The notes: generated by a model not told the origin, from the letters alone. A stretch of 64,000 nt of DNA from Hyphomicrobiales bacterium (GCA_900466605.1 UBMU01000001.1:1-64000); one strand, 5' to 3'. Shown: positions 1-9,145, counted from the stretch's first letter. Numbers and translations: made by a program.

Positions 1-228
1 ATTCCCGGGGAGGATTACCGCGCCCCCAAGCGTATTTGATCCGCGCAAGGGCATTTTGAGGATGCGATCGCGACAGATTGATGCCGTTGTCAAAACGTCC
101 ACGTTTGCAGACGCCGATCGCACGAGGCGATTGCGAGTGTAGCCAAAGCTCCGTGGCATCGAGAGAATTCACGCAACGGAACATCCAGCTGCATTTACCG
201 AGAATTTCTATCGAGCAAAGGCAGGCGA

Positions 229-1214
229 ATGGTTGAACAGGTTTCACCTTCACCCCTTCATTTTGCGGAAATGACTCGCATGGCTTATTGGACGACCCAG
301 GTCATTCATGTCGCGGCAAAGTTTGGAATAGCTGACATTCTTGCTTCGCCTGCGACGGCGGTCGAGGTTGCGGCTCGCGCGGGGCTGGATCGTGATTCTA
401 CACAGCGTCTTCTACGGGCATGTGTTTCATTGGGACTGGCGTCCATCGACGAGAACGAAAGATATTCATCAACAGCGCTTTTGGCTACACTCTGCATCGG
501 AGTAACCGGATCGCTGCGCGGCTTTGCGGTCTCCCAGGCTGCTCCTGGTCATTGGCTGCCCTGGGGAAAATTCCCGGAAGTGATTCGTTCTGGAAAACGC
601 CAAACGCTGGAAGTGCTGGGCGAGGAGATTTGGGGATACTACGTCCGTGCACGAGACGAAGCTGCGGCCTTTTCTGAAGGTATGCGCGGGCTAACGGTAG
701 TATTGGGTGAAGAAGCAGCTTCGGTCATTCACGTTGGCGCGGGCGAGATCGTCGCGGATATCGGAGGTGCAAATGGCGCATTGGCGCACGCATTCCTGAA
801 GTCAAATCCGGATGCTAGGAGGATTGTCTTCGATCGGCCAAACATCACGTCTGATGCCGCGCGACGCGCTGGGCTCACCGACCGTCTTGGTGTCGTCGAA
901 GGCGATTTCTTTCAGGCTTGCCCTACAGCAGACATTTAGCTCTTGATATTCATTTCGCACGACTGGGCCGATGCCGAATGTGTTGCCATTCTAAGAAACT
1001 GCGCTGCTGCGATGAAGCCCGAGTCACGTCTATTCATCATCGAATTGGCGCTTCAAGAAAAGGTGGGCAGCTTTTCGTCACCGTGGGTCTCAATATGCTT
1101 GTTCTCGCAACAAGGCGCGAACGGACTATGAGTGAGTATGAGGCGCTACTGCAAGCAGCCGGATTGGTCTTGGTACGAAGTGTTGAGAGCAAGACTTCGC
1201 TGGGAACCTTGTAG
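229..1214 (+). pseudogene. Decayed O-methyltransferase (hydroxyneurosporene/acetylserotonin MT-like)
   Basis: The first 236 codons encode an N-terminal winged-helix dimerisation domain and the start of an AdoMet-binding Rossmann fold (motif VADIGGANGALAHAF), as in family-2 O-methyltransferases. An in-frame TAG at 937-939 falls where relatives usually carry Tyr (ADI-stop-LL). The same frame then continues with the HDW catalytic-region motif and RNCAAAMKP. Near 1059-1075, at an AAAA run, a one-base frameshift moves the rest (GQLFVTVGLNMLVLATRRER to VESKTSLGTL) into another frame. Two independent lesions argue for a real pseudogene rather than one sequencing error. The C-terminal end also looks unlike the family's usual end. 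The original substrate cannot be told. It has no evident operon partner. Confidence 0.8.
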
Positions 1215-1466
1215 GCAACGCGCTGCCTGCGCTAGCGGTGCCCCGGCCATACGGTCTGCCGTCGCCCCGTGTTCCTCGTGCCCGAGCAATGTCACTGGAG
1301 GGTGATGACGGCTAACCTGTGTCGAAGCATTCGGCTGGCTGTCGATCCCCATGATCAGATCGCCAGCCAGTTGCGAGCGCCGCCATTTCCGCCGTCTATG
1401 ATCGGTCGGTCCAATGCGCTGTCTTGTGGTGATGGTGAATTGAAAGACAGTTCCTAGCGTACTTTT

Positions 1467-1721
1467 TCACGCAGATGCTTTTTGTCTATCTATGGCGAAA
1501 TCTTCGACTTCCAGGGAATCTATCGAGCGCATCAAACGGCCCATGGCTTGGAGGCGCTCGATGAGTTCACGGCCGTCAACTGACGCGCGCGTCAGCTCGA
1601 GCTGCTGATACTCCCGTGCGGCTTGTTGCCAGTGGTCGCGGCTGCGACCTTCCGGGCGCCCTTCTTCTTCCCAAAGTGCATAGGCGCGCTGATTGATCCA
1701 ATCATCCTTACTGTGTGACAT
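1467..1721 (-). CDS. DUF2934 family small protein
   Basis: An 84-residue hydrophilic protein. Its N-terminal half (IRxRAYxLWEEEGRPEGRSxxHW-like pattern, here INQRAYALWEEEGRPEGRSR followed by DHW) is the DUF2934 signature common in rhizobial small proteins of unknown function. The C-terminal half is predicted helical (ELIERLQAMGRLMRSID). There is no signal peptide or membrane segment. It stands alone, with ordinary spacing on both sides. Function is unknown; the family assignment is from motif recognition. Confidence 0.7.
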   Translation of the reverse strand: MSHSKDDWINQRAYALWEEEGRPEGRSRDHWQQAAREYQQLELTRASVDGRELIERLQAMGRLMRSIDSLEVEDFAIDRQKASA

Positions 1722-1814
1722 TTCGATCCCCAGCCATCAAGTATTGCCTCGCTCAGGCTGACAAACGGGAATTACGAAGTAGTTACCGCAGTGCAATAAA
1801 TTCGTCGATTTACT

Positions 1815-2242
1815 CTAGGATCTGGAGAAATCAGGGTCCTTCAACTCGCCGCAGCGTTCCGCAAGCTCCACGACGATACCGTCTGGATCGCGAAGAAAGG
1901 CCACCCGGTCCAGCACCTCTGAATTGACTGCCGGGCGCGGCCTCTCCTTGATCGCCACGCCGGCTGCTTCCAACTTCGCGAAGCTTTCGTCGACGCTTTC
2001 TACAAGAAAGGTGATATGCAAAACGCCCGCCGTGTTGGGAGCGAGTTCAAGGGCAGGCGCAGTACCGCCGGGGGAGTAAAGATCTCGAGCATCCCGCCGC
2101 CGGTGTCGAGGAAAGCCACTTCCGTGCCATTCTCCATCGTCTTCCGCAAATGAAGGCGAAGGCCAAGAAGGTCGCGATAGAAGGCGATGGATCGGTCCAT
2201 GTCTGCGGCCACCATGCCAACGTGCTCAAAGCATTTGATCAT
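1815..2242 (-). pseudogene. VOC/glyoxalase-like protein, frameshifted
   Basis: The start at 2242 (GAGG ribosome site just upstream) gives MIKCFEHVGMVAADMDRSIA and an LLGLRLHLRK segment, the first beta-alpha-beta-beta-beta unit of a vicinal-oxygen-chelate enzyme. The second unit (HITFLVESVDESFAKLEAAG to FLRDPDGIVVELAE) lies in another frame. The break is at the five-G run 2070-2074: adding one G restores a continuous reading GGTAPALELAPNTAGVLHITF. The full protein would be about 142 residues, normal for the family. The gene starts 4 nt after the stop of the upstream dehydrogenase, so it is the third gene of that operon. A homopolymer length error in the sequence is a real alternative to true inactivation. 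Confidence 0.75.
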
Positions 2243-2246
2243 CGCC

Positions 2247-3344
2247 TCAGACTCCAGCGACCAGTTTTCGCTCTTCTTCCGGCAGCCAGGAATGGTAAAG
2301 TGGATGATCGGAGAGGATCGGAAGCGGCGTTGGTTTGCCAGTGCGCTGCGAATGGTAGGCCGCCGTGACGAGTTCTAACGAGTTACGGGCATCCTCCAAC
2401 GTCACTGGCGGCTCGCCTCCAGTCGTCAGCGCATGGTGAAAAAGCTCGAACTGTCGGGTGTAGCCATCTTCCTTGACGACATAGTCGGCCAGTGCTTCGT
2501 CCACGCGCTTCTGGTGCTCTTCCGTGCCTGCGGTGAAGGTCCAAGGGTCGCGTCCCATTGTATAGGGTTCGAGGATGCTTTCGACGACGAGGTCGGAGAA
2601 ACAGAACCTCAAACGAGAGATCTCCTTGCGCGAGCCGAGCGTCATCGACAGCGTCGCGAGCGAACCGTTCTTCATCTTCACGGACAGCGCCGCCGTATCC
2701 TCGACCTGAATAGGGTTAACCAGCGTTGCCCCGTAAGAGAAGATTTCGGCACACGCGCCGTGTACGTAGTTCAGCATGTCGTGAGCGTGGATCGCGTGGC
2801 CAAGGAGGCCGCCACCCAGTTCGGTCGTCCATTTTCCCCGCCACGGCACGGCGTAGTAGTCAGGGCCGCGCCACCAATGCGTCTCGATGGTGGTGAGGAA
2901 AGGCGTACCGGTAAGGCCAAGGTCGATCAACATCTGCAGCTTCTGCAGACCCGAGCCGTAGCGATACTGAAATATCGGCATCAATTGCGGACCTTCGGCG
3001 CGCGCCACGATGCGGGCCATTTCGTCGACTTCAGCAATCGAGCCGAACAGCGGCTTCTCGCAGATGACGTGCTTTCCGGCTTCGATTGCCTTGCGGCACA
3101 GCTCGAAATGAGAACTTGGCGGAGTGCAGATGTCGATGATGTGGAGATCCGAACGGGCGATCATGGTCTCGACGTCCTGCGTATATTCGGGAATGGCGAA
3201 CTCTTCGCAAAGCGCCCGGCCCCGGTCCCCATCAAGCGAGCAAAGCACTACGACGTCAAACAGCTCCTTGTTCCAGGAAAAACCTGAAAGATGACGCGAG
3301 GCGATGCCCGCTCCAACGACGCCGACGCGAAACTTGTTGGACAT
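2247..3344 (-). CDS. Gfo/Idh/MocA family oxidoreductase
   Basis: A 365-residue NAD(P)-dependent dehydrogenase of the Gfo/Idh/MocA family, which oxidises or reduces sugars, inositols and related polyols in the cytoplasm. The N-terminal Rossmann fold shows VGVVGAGIASRHLSGF, and the family catalytic lysine is in HVICEKPLFGS. The C-terminal alpha/beta domain carries a GGGLLGHAIHAHDML segment that supplies the usual Asp and His. The start at 3344 is preceded by GAGGAAG. A longer open frame reaches 3476 but runs into the upstream gene and has no family similarity. It follows another Gfo/Idh/MocA gene by 10 nt and precedes the VOC gene by 4 nt. The substrate is unknown. Confidence 0.85.
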   Translation of the reverse strand: MSNKFRVGVVGAGIASRHLSGFSWNKELFDVVVLCSLDGDRGRALCEEFAIPEYTQDVETMIARSDLHIIDICTPPSSHFELCRKAIEAGKHVICEKPLFGSIAEVDEMARIVARAEGPQLMPIFQYRYGSGLQKLQMLIDLGLTGTPFLTTIETHWWRGPDYYAVPWRGKWTTELGGGLLGHAIHAHDMLNYVHGACAEIFSYGATLVNPIQVEDTAALSVKMKNGSLATLSMTLGSRKEISRLRFCFSDLVVESILEPYTMGRDPWTFTAGTEEHQKRVDEALADYVVKEDGYTRQFELFHHALTTGGEPPVTLEDARNSLELVTAAYHSQRTGKPTPLPILSDHPLYHSWLPEEERKLVAGV

Positions 3345-3354
3345 GATGGCTTCC

Positions 3355-4365
3355 TCAGCGATGACCCAGGCGCGCGGCCTTTGATTGTGCTTCCAGCGAG
3401 AGACGGCAGACCTCGTAGACATGTGCCTGTGACATTGCCGTCTCGGAACGATCGCGCACGTCGGCAGCGAAGGCATCGAAATAGTCGAGTTTCTCGCCGC
3501 TGCAATCGATATGGGTCATATCCTTGCCGTTGACTAGGAAGAGGTGGTCCTTGCCCGGTCGTCCCGCAATGTCGATGTACTTGCGCAGCTCGATGTAACC
3601 TTCTGTGCCGAGGATGGTCAGGCGGCCGTCGCCCCAAGTCGGTAGAGCATCCGGCGTGAACCAGTCGACACGGACATAACCCGAGGCCTTCTCCGAGCGC
3701 AGAAGTACCTCGCCGAAATCCTGGAAGGAAGGTTTGTCGGGCATGCCGAAATTTCCGACAGAGCTTGCCACGACTTCACCGCTCTTTGATCCCGTATAGA
3801 AGAGGAACTGATCGACCTGATGCGAGGCGATATCAACGATGATCCCGCCGAACTGCTCCGGGTCGAAGAACCAACTCGGTCGTGTTGGCAATTGCAGTCG
3901 GTGCGGCCCCATGCCAAGCGTCTGAATAACCGTGCCGATCGCGCCTTCTTTGACAAGCTTGCCCGCCTTGACGGCGGAACGCACACAATGGCGCTCCGAA
4001 AAGCAGATGGAAAAGATCCGGCCGGTTTCGGCGACAGTGCGTTTGACCTCGTCGAGCTGGGCAAATGTCGTGACGCCGGGCTTGTCAGTCATCACATCCT
4101 TGCCAGCCTTCATCGCACGGACGGCCAGTCCCGCACGTTCGCTTGGGATTGCGGCAATGCAGATGACGTCAATGGACGGATCGGCGAAGATCTTGTTGCG
4201 ATCAATCCGTGGGGCATCCGGATAGGTCTTTTGGAAGGTTTCCAGCAGCGCCGGGACCGAGGTCTGAGGGCAATACCCGACGAATTCGGCACCCGCCGCT
4301 AGCAGTCCCTTCACGTGATCGAACGTGTGCCCATGATCGATCCCGACGACGGCAAATCTCAACAT
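3355..4365 (-). CDS. Gfo/Idh/MocA family oxidoreductase (first gene of operon)
   Basis: A 336-residue protein whose N-terminus is FAVVGIDHGHTFDHVKGLL, a Rossmann start in which GIDHGH replaces the usual GxGxxG. The catalytic-lysine motif is DKPGVTT instead of the common EKP. A GGIIVDIASHQVDQFLFY segment matches the C-terminal domain's Asp/His region. This variant is common in the second member of tandem Gfo operons. It is the first gene of a minus-strand operon with a second Gfo enzyme and a VOC protein. The AT-rich stretch 4490-4545 probably carries the promoter. Cofactor and substrate cannot be read from the sequence. Confidence 0.82.
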   Translation of the reverse strand: MLRFAVVGIDHGHTFDHVKGLLAAGAEFVGYCPQTSVPALLETFQKTYPDAPRIDRNKIFADPSIDVICIAAIPSERAGLAVRAMKAGKDVMTDKPGVTTFAQLDEVKRTVAETGRIFSICFSERHCVRSAVKAGKLVKEGAIGTVIQTLGMGPHRLQLPTRPSWFFDPEQFGGIIVDIASHQVDQFLFYTGSKSGEVVASSVGNFGMPDKPSFQDFGEVLLRSEKASGYVRVDWFTPDALPTWGDGRLTILGTEGYIELRKYIDIAGRPGKDHLFLVNGKDMTHIDCSGEKLDYFDAFAADVRDRSETAMSQAHVYEVCRLSLEAQSKAARLGHR

Positions 4366-4770
4366 AACAGCAATGTCCTCCTGGGAAATTCACAAGACCC
4401 AGCTTTTGGTGCTTGGGCGGCTCCTCAGGATGAAACAGACAGCGAAACCCAAATGCTGTCAAGATTAGTTAGCGGGCGAGAATTCGCCGAAAACTGATTA
4501 ACATACCGTAATAAAAAGAGAATTTTTGTATCTAAATAGTTATTTATTTGTGTGACTCGGAAAGTCCACCGTTGCCGTGCTGCTTGCACTCGCTTGTTTG
4601 TCGTCGCTGCCGCTTGGTTTCGGAAAGATCGTCATCGCTCTCTTTGTGCAGCGCAACGGACGCAAACGGCTGCAGCCGTCTCATACGCCGCCGGATTGCA
4701 GTAGATATTCCGTCCTCAAGTCTTCCACGGTTTGCAGGCGAACAGGCTTTGCCACCGCGCAGGCCATAGT
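4366..4770. other. 405-nt intergenic stretch, no convincing gene
   Basis: This lies between the Gfo operon (start 4365) and the small lipoprotein (ends 4771). Short open frames exist on the plus strand (from 4548 and 4577), but they lack ribosome sites and family resemblance. The segment 4490-4545 is clearly AT-rich and is the likely promoter region of the minus-strand Gfo operon. Confidence 0.6.
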
Positions 4771-4962
4771 CTAATAGCTACATGGACGATCATTGCCGAA
4801 TCCGCTCGCGCACGCCGGCCGCAATGCAAAGTCGGCATTGTGGGCGCCATACCCAACCGATCCCGTTGTTCGAGGTGCATCTGAACTTGTCGAACACGCC
4901 GTTGCGATGCCCGCGACTGCAACGACCATCGCGACGTATGTCATACTTTGAACCGTTTTCAT
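4771..4962 (-). CDS. Small lipoprotein
   Basis: A 63-residue protein starting MKTVQSMTYVAMVVAVAGIA with a lipobox-type ATAC at the end of the hydrophobic segment, so a cleaved lipid-anchored peptide of about 40 residues is expected. The mature part (SSDAPRTTGSVGYGAHNADF, then RPACASG) contains two further Cys. The start at 4962 is chosen for the GAGGA ribosome site just upstream and because the hydrophobic signal begins there. The open frame continues further upstream to 5142, without sense. Function is unknown; small lipoproteins of this kind are common in rhizobia. Confidence 0.6.
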   Translation of the reverse strand: MKTVQSMTYVAMVVAVAGIATACSTSSDAPRTTGSVGYGAHNADFALRPACASGFGNDRPCSY

Positions 4963-5178
4963 TTCATCCTCACAACATAGCTTGCCACCAACTGGAGAGA
5001 AACTAGGTCCCGGGGGGAGCGGGAAAACAGCGCGATCCATCAACAGTTCGTCATCGGTATCTCTCCAGGGCAACTTTCTGCTCCTGAACTCATTGTGGCT
5101 GTCGAAAACCTGTCGTTCACCAGTTTGGCACGAGGAATGCATGGCAGTTTTCAGAGGTTCCTTTGTTTGGAGGGAAGA

Positions 5179-5490
5179 ATGACGGCTTTGGTTACCGATA
5201 TCGTCAGCGCCACTGGACAGCTTGAAGCAGCAATTCTCGATGTGACCGCTACAAGTTCGAATATCCTCATTTGCTCCAAGCCAATGAAAGAAAAAGCAAA
5301 ATTGCTTCCACAGGTTCTAGTGGAGCACTATCCCGAGCTTTCCCTGATCGAGCGGGAACTACGTGGCGTGTTCGAAGCGTGTTCGGCCGCCATTGATCGT
5401 AAATCGGTCAATCCGGTGGTCGCAAAAGCGGCAATATCCATCGCGGAAGAGTATCGGCAGGTCATCGAAGAGCTGAAGCCAAAAAACTAG
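5179..5490 (+). CDS. Hypothetical protein, 103 aa
   Basis: Starts at 5179 with a strong GGAGGGA ribosome site 4-10 nt upstream; an earlier in-frame start at 5095 has none. The protein (MTALVTDIVSATGQLEAAIL to VIEELKPKN) is soluble and mostly helical, with no signal peptide or membrane span. I recognise no domain. It faces the DUF2147 gene convergently, with 24 nt between them. It is probably a real gene because of its ribosome site and amino-acid composition; the function is unknown. Confidence 0.6.
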   Translation: MTALVTDIVSATGQLEAAILDVTATSSNILICSKPMKEKAKLLPQVLVEHYPELSLIERELRGVFEACSAAIDRKSVNPVVAKAAISIAEEYRQVIEELKPKN

Positions 5491-5514
5491 CGGCGTCTTG
5501 AGCTGCAAGGTTCG

Positions 5515-5853
5515 TCATAGCCGCGTCCAGATAAGTGAAACGCAGATCACTTTCATCGTGCAACCGCGCATACGTACGGTGTCACCAGTTAGCGTCAGTA
5601 CGCCGGTGAAGGTCTTATTGCTGTCGGGTTCGACGATGGTGCCGGTGAAATTGCCGTTGCTTCCCTGGAAAGCACCTATGCGCTTGCCCGCGTTGTTACC
5701 GGTCTTCATCGTAATACAGTAGCCTTGTGCACATTGAGCGATTGCCGCGGTTGTGCCAACTTGCGTCTTCCAGTTTCCGATGACAGGCTCTTGAGCCCAA
5801 GCACTGGAGGTTACAAGCGCCATCAGCGCTGTGATCATTGCCAGCCGTTGCAT
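5515..5853 (-). CDS. DUF2147 family secreted protein (short form)
   Basis: A 112-residue protein with a Sec signal peptide (MQRLAMITALMALVTSSAWA, cleaved after AWA). A DUF2147-type domain follows: EPVIGNWKTQVGTTAAIAQC, then CITMKTGNNAGKRIG and TMKVICVSLIW. The domain is a small periplasmic beta-barrel of unknown function. The start at 5853 follows GAGGGGAAG; the open frame reaches 5916 but that part lacks sense. Four Cys in the mature protein (QCAQGYC, RGCTMKVIC) could form disulphides in the periplasm. It is monocistronic as far as can be seen. Confidence 0.72.
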   Translation of the reverse strand: MQRLAMITALMALVTSSAWAQEPVIGNWKTQVGTTAAIAQCAQGYCITMKTGNNAGKRIGAFQGSNGNFTGTIVEPDSNKTFTGVLTLTGDTVRMRGCTMKVICVSLIWTRL

Positions 5854-5966
5854 GGTCCGCTTCCCCTCTTGACGATCAGGGTAAGGCCGCTGGTCCGACC
5901 TAAAGCGTTCAATCATACGCCTCGACGGCGTAAGGCTCCAGCTTTGCTTGCCGTTTGTGGTGGTTG

Positions 5967-5994
5967 GCCCGGGCTAGCTGCACCCAGCCCGGGC
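5967..5994 (-). terminator. GC hairpin at end of sugar operon
   Basis: Perfect 9-bp arms (GCCCGGGCT / AGCCCGGGC) with a 10-nt loop lie 17 nt beyond the stop of the dehydrogenase/reductase fusion gene. There is no U tract, so it may act as an mRNA 3'-end stabiliser or a weak terminator. Confidence 0.45.
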
Positions 5995-6010
5995 GAATGT
6001 TGCGGCTACC

Positions 6011-8014
6011 TCACGCCTCGAGCCACTTTACCTGTTCTGGGGTCAGCTTGATGTCGAGCGCCGAAAGGCTGTCTTCCAGCTCAGCGATTGTGCGCGGTCC
6101 GATCAGCGGAATGACCGGGAACGGCTGGGCGATCACGTAGGCGAGCGCGACGTGGATCGGGCTGCGGCCGAGCTTGTTTGCGAGCTCGATAGCTCGGTCC
6201 CGACGCTCGAAATTGCGGTCGGAATACCAGCAGCGGACGATTTCTTCATCATCATGCTTGTTGCGTCCGGCACGGTCGGTGAAGAAGCCGCGTCCCTGGC
6301 TCGACCACGCGAAGTTAGGGATCTGCGTGGTATTCAACCATTTCTTCCAGTCGTCGTCGGAAGCCGCCACGCAGCCGGCCCAGATCGGATCGAGCATCTC
6401 GGCAAGCGAGAAGTTGTTGGAAAGAGCAGCCGGTGCTGTCTTGCCGTTCTTGGCAGCGTAAGCTGCCGCTTCCTCCATGCGCTCGCGCGTCCAGTTCGAC
6501 CCGCCGAAGATGCCACGGATACGACCGCGCTTGACCTCTGCGTCCATGGCATCGACGAATTCGCCGACCGGAATACCGGTGTTGTCGCGATGCATGAAAT
6601 AGATGTCGACATAATCGGTCTTTAGCCGGTTCAGTGACTGATCAAGCTGCTTGGCGATAACATCTGGGTAGCAAAGCGGCGAGTGAACGCCCTTGCCGAT
6701 CAGCACGATCTCTTCGCGCGGGACTTTCCGACTGGTGTGCCAGTCGCCGAAGATGCTCTCGGTCTTGCCACCGCCGTACACGAAGGCCGTGTCGAAGACG
6801 TTGCCGCCCGCCTCGTAGAACGCGTCGAGTGTGAGCGACGCCGCAGCGAAGTTCGGGAAGAATTCGAAGCCGAGCGTGATGACCGACGCAGGCTTGGAAA
6901 TGCCGGGTATCTGGCGCTGCGGAATGCTGTTACCACGCTGCACGGTAGCGCCGGCGAGATTTGCGGTTCGTTTGTCCGCCTTCTCGACGCCGTATTCCAG
7001 ACCAATTGAAGCACGCCACTGATCGAGAACGCGTAGGTTGCCTGTTGAATCGGTCCAGCTCATTCCAGGCGAGCGGAATTCCTTTTCTCCGGCGCGGATT
7101 GCATCACCGGCAGCATCGACCTCGAAGGAATAGAGCCAACGGTCTTCCTTGACCTCGATCGTTTGCTGCTCGCTGCCTTTGAAGATTTCGATCTTGCCAA
7201 CGCCGCCCTTGTGGCCAGAGGCGAACCAGAAGTCCTTGACCTCCATGCGTCCTTCCGAACCGATGATGCGCAGCGTATTGTCTTGCTGCGCCATGATGGA
7301 GCACGATACTTCGGCAATGATACCGTTCGGGAACTTCAAAACGGCGGAAGCCCACTCGTCGACGCCCGATTGACCGAGGTGACCGACGCCGGACACCTTC
7401 TCCGGCTCGAGGAAAGGTTTGCCCTCAGCAGCACCCGCGATCAACCGCGCCATGGAGACCGGATAGCCGCCGACATCGAGGATACCGCCACCCGCTGTCT
7501 CGTTTGCGAAGAGCCGGTGCTCGGGCTTGAACGACCCCATGTTGAAGCCGAAGCTCGAACGGATGATGCGGACTGTCCCGATCGCACCCCTTTTCACCAG
7601 TTCGACGATCTTGGCCGTTTGAGGGTGGACGCGATACATGAAGGCCTCGCCGGCAAAGACACCAGCCTTCTTCGCTTCGTAATAGATGGCATCGGCGTCG
7701 AAGGCCGAGAGCGCAATCGGCTTCTCGACGAGGACATGCTTGCCGGCGCGGATAGCCTTGATCGCCCATTCGGCGTGACCGGTATGAGGGGTCGAGATAT
7801 AGACCGCGTCGACCTCGGCATCTTTCAGTAGTGCATCATACCCTTTGACGATGCGCGCGTCTGGGAAGTTCTCGCCAAGCCCCGGCTTTTCGGGATTGCG
7901 GGTGGCAATGGCGACGAGCCTTCCGGTGCGCGAATGCGCGATGCCGTCCGCAAAGGTGCGGGCGATCGTGCCCGGGCCAATAATGCCCCAACGGATCGGT
8001 TGGTCTATGCTCAT
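6011..8014 (-). CDS. Fused Gfo/Idh/MocA dehydrogenase and aldo-keto reductase
   Basis: A 667-residue two-domain enzyme. Residues 1 to about 335 form a Gfo/Idh/MocA dehydrogenase (WGIIGPGTIARTFADGI; catalytic lysine in VEKPIALS; GGGILDVGGYPV). After a linker, residues about 360-667 form an aldo-keto reductase barrel: the catalytic Asp and Tyr are in VFDTAFVYGGGKTE, the Lys in IVLIGKGVH, the His in DIYFMHRDN, and the cofactor-binding end in VIPLIGPRTIAELEDSL. Both active sites look intact. It is the last gene of a sugar ABC operon, 45 nt after the ATPase gene, so it probably acts on the imported sugar or its keto form, perhaps as paired oxidation and reduction with cofactor recycling. The substrate is unknown. 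No start codon or stop separates the two halves. Confidence 0.88.
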   Translation of the reverse strand: MSIDQPIRWGIIGPGTIARTFADGIAHSRTGRLVAIATRNPEKPGLGENFPDARIVKGYDALLKDAEVDAVYISTPHTGHAEWAIKAIRAGKHVLVEKPIALSAFDADAIYYEAKKAGVFAGEAFMYRVHPQTAKIVELVKRGAIGTVRIIRSSFGFNMGSFKPEHRLFANETAGGGILDVGGYPVSMARLIAGAAEGKPFLEPEKVSGVGHLGQSGVDEWASAVLKFPNGIIAEVSCSIMAQQDNTLRIIGSEGRMEVKDFWFASGHKGGVGKIEIFKGSEQQTIEVKEDRWLYSFEVDAAGDAIRAGEKEFRSPGMSWTDSTGNLRVLDQWRASIGLEYGVEKADKRTANLAGATVQRGNSIPQRQIPGISKPASVITLGFEFFPNFAAASLTLDAFYEAGGNVFDTAFVYGGGKTESIFGDWHTSRKVPREEIVLIGKGVHSPLCYPDVIAKQLDQSLNRLKTDYVDIYFMHRDNTGIPVGEFVDAMDAEVKRGRIRGIFGGSNWTRERMEEAAAYAAKNGKTAPAALSNNFSLAEMLDPIWAGCVAASDDDWKKWLNTTQIPNFAWSSQGRGFFTDRAGRNKHDDEEIVRCWYSDRNFERRDRAIELANKLGRSPIHVALAYVIAQPFPVIPLIGPRTIAELEDSLSALDIKLTPEQVKWLEA

Positions 8015-8059
8015 GTGGAATTCCTCTTCATTACATCAGTCTTGGGATGAGGTTTGCGG

Positions 8060-9145
8060 TCAGCGCAGGCGATTGCCATCGCTGTCGAACAGAAAAATGC
8101 GGTTCACACTCATGCCAACGGTCAGCGTGTCCCGATTGCCGGCTGCCCGTGATTCCGGGCGTTCGATGATGAGCGGTTCGCCGCCTGCTGTTGTGGCGTA
8201 GATGTAGCTTGTGTTGCCGAGGTGCTCCGCGACATCGATTGTGACTGTGAGATCTGCTTCTCCCTGCCCCGCATCGACAAAATGTTCAGGCCGGATGCCA
8301 ACCGTGACCTGCGCGCCGGATGCGACCGGGCTGCTTATCGGCATGGCCAGGCTGACATTCCTGTCGCCTGCAAGTGCAATCGTCGTCGTTGAGCCATTCT
8401 TTTTAAGAACCTCCGCCTTGAGGAAGTTCATCTTTGGCGAACCGACGAAGCCGGCAACGAACTGGTTGGCAGGATCGTCATAAAGGTCGAGCGGTGCGCC
8501 CACCTGTTCGATATTGCCGGCGCGCAGGACGACAATCTTGTCGGCAAGTGTCATCGCTTCAGTCTGGTCGTGAGTGACATAGATCATCGTCGTGCCGAGT
8601 TGCTTGTGGAGGCGCGAGATTTCGACGCGCATCTGGACGCGCAGTTCTGCGTCAAGGTTCGATAGCGGCTCATCGAAGAGGAACACCTGTGGTTCCCGCA
8701 CAATCGCGCGGCCGATGGCGACGCGCTGACGCTGGCCGCCGGAAAGTTGTTTGGGCCTTCGCTGCATCAACTCATTGATCTGCAGGATGTTGGCCGCGTG
8801 CTTGACGCGATTTTCGGTGTCTTGTTTCGGGTTGCCGTTCATCCGCAGGCCGAAACTCAGATTCTCCTCGACCGTCATGTGCGGGTAGAGCGCGTAGGAC
8901 TGGAAGACCATCGCAATACCGCGGTCGGCTGGCTCAACGTCGTTGACGATCCTGCCGCCGATGTTGATCTCGCCACCCGTAATATCCTCGAGACCAGCGA
9001 TCATGCGAAGCAATGTCGATTTGCCACAGCCGGACGGACCGACGAACACGACAAACTCGCCGTCCTTGACCTCAAGATCCGCGCCATGGATGATTTCCAG
9101 CGCGCCGAAGCGCTTGACGACATTTTTCAATGAAAGTTCAGACAT
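8060..9145 (-). CDS. Sugar ABC transporter ATPase (UgpC/MsmK type)
   Basis: A 361-residue ATPase of the CUT1 sugar-import family. It shows Walker A GPSGCGKST, the Q-loop FQSYALYPHMTV, the signature LSGGQRQRVAIGRA, Walker B VFLFDEPLSNLD and the switch His in YVTHDQ. A C-terminal TOBE/OB regulatory domain follows (VGIRPEHF). The start at 9145 is the one that places the ATPase N-terminus (MSELSLKNVVKRFG) correctly; the open frame upstream overlaps the permease gene. It lies 14 nt after the permease stop, in the order binding protein, permease, permease, ATPase, fusion enzyme. It energises the import system encoded by 9160-12207. Confidence 0.92.
   Translation of the reverse strand: MSELSLKNVVKRFGALEIIHGADLEVKDGEFVVFVGPSGCGKSTLLRMIAGLEDITGGEINIGGRIVNDVEPADRGIAMVFQSYALYPHMTVEENLSFGLRMNGNPKQDTENRVKHAANILQINELMQRRPKQLSGGQRQRVAIGRAIVREPQVFLFDEPLSNLDAELRVQMRVEISRLHKQLGTTMIYVTHDQTEAMTLADKIVVLRAGNIEQVGAPLDLYDDPANQFVAGFVGSPKMNFLKAEVLKKNGSTTTIALAGDRNVSLAMPISSPVASGAQVTVGIRPEHFVDAGQGEADLTVTIDVAEHLGNTSYIYATTAGGEPLIIERPESRAAGNRDTLTVGMSVNRIFLFDSDGNRLR

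Noticed and set aside
1..39. Possible end of a coding sequence cut by the window start (reads to TGA at 37-39)
   Set aside because: Only 12 codons are visible and nothing is recognisable.
63..228. Short open frame from ATG near 62 to a TAG near 140
   Set aside because: 26 codons, no ribosome site, no resemblance to a known protein.
1215..1466. Open frames on both strands that could be transposase remnants
   Set aside because: No recognisable transposase motif and no terminal inverted repeats or target duplication.
4548..4774. Two overlapping plus-strand frames with a hydrophobic start
   Set aside because: No ribosome site, and Cys/Arg-rich composition that looks like noise.
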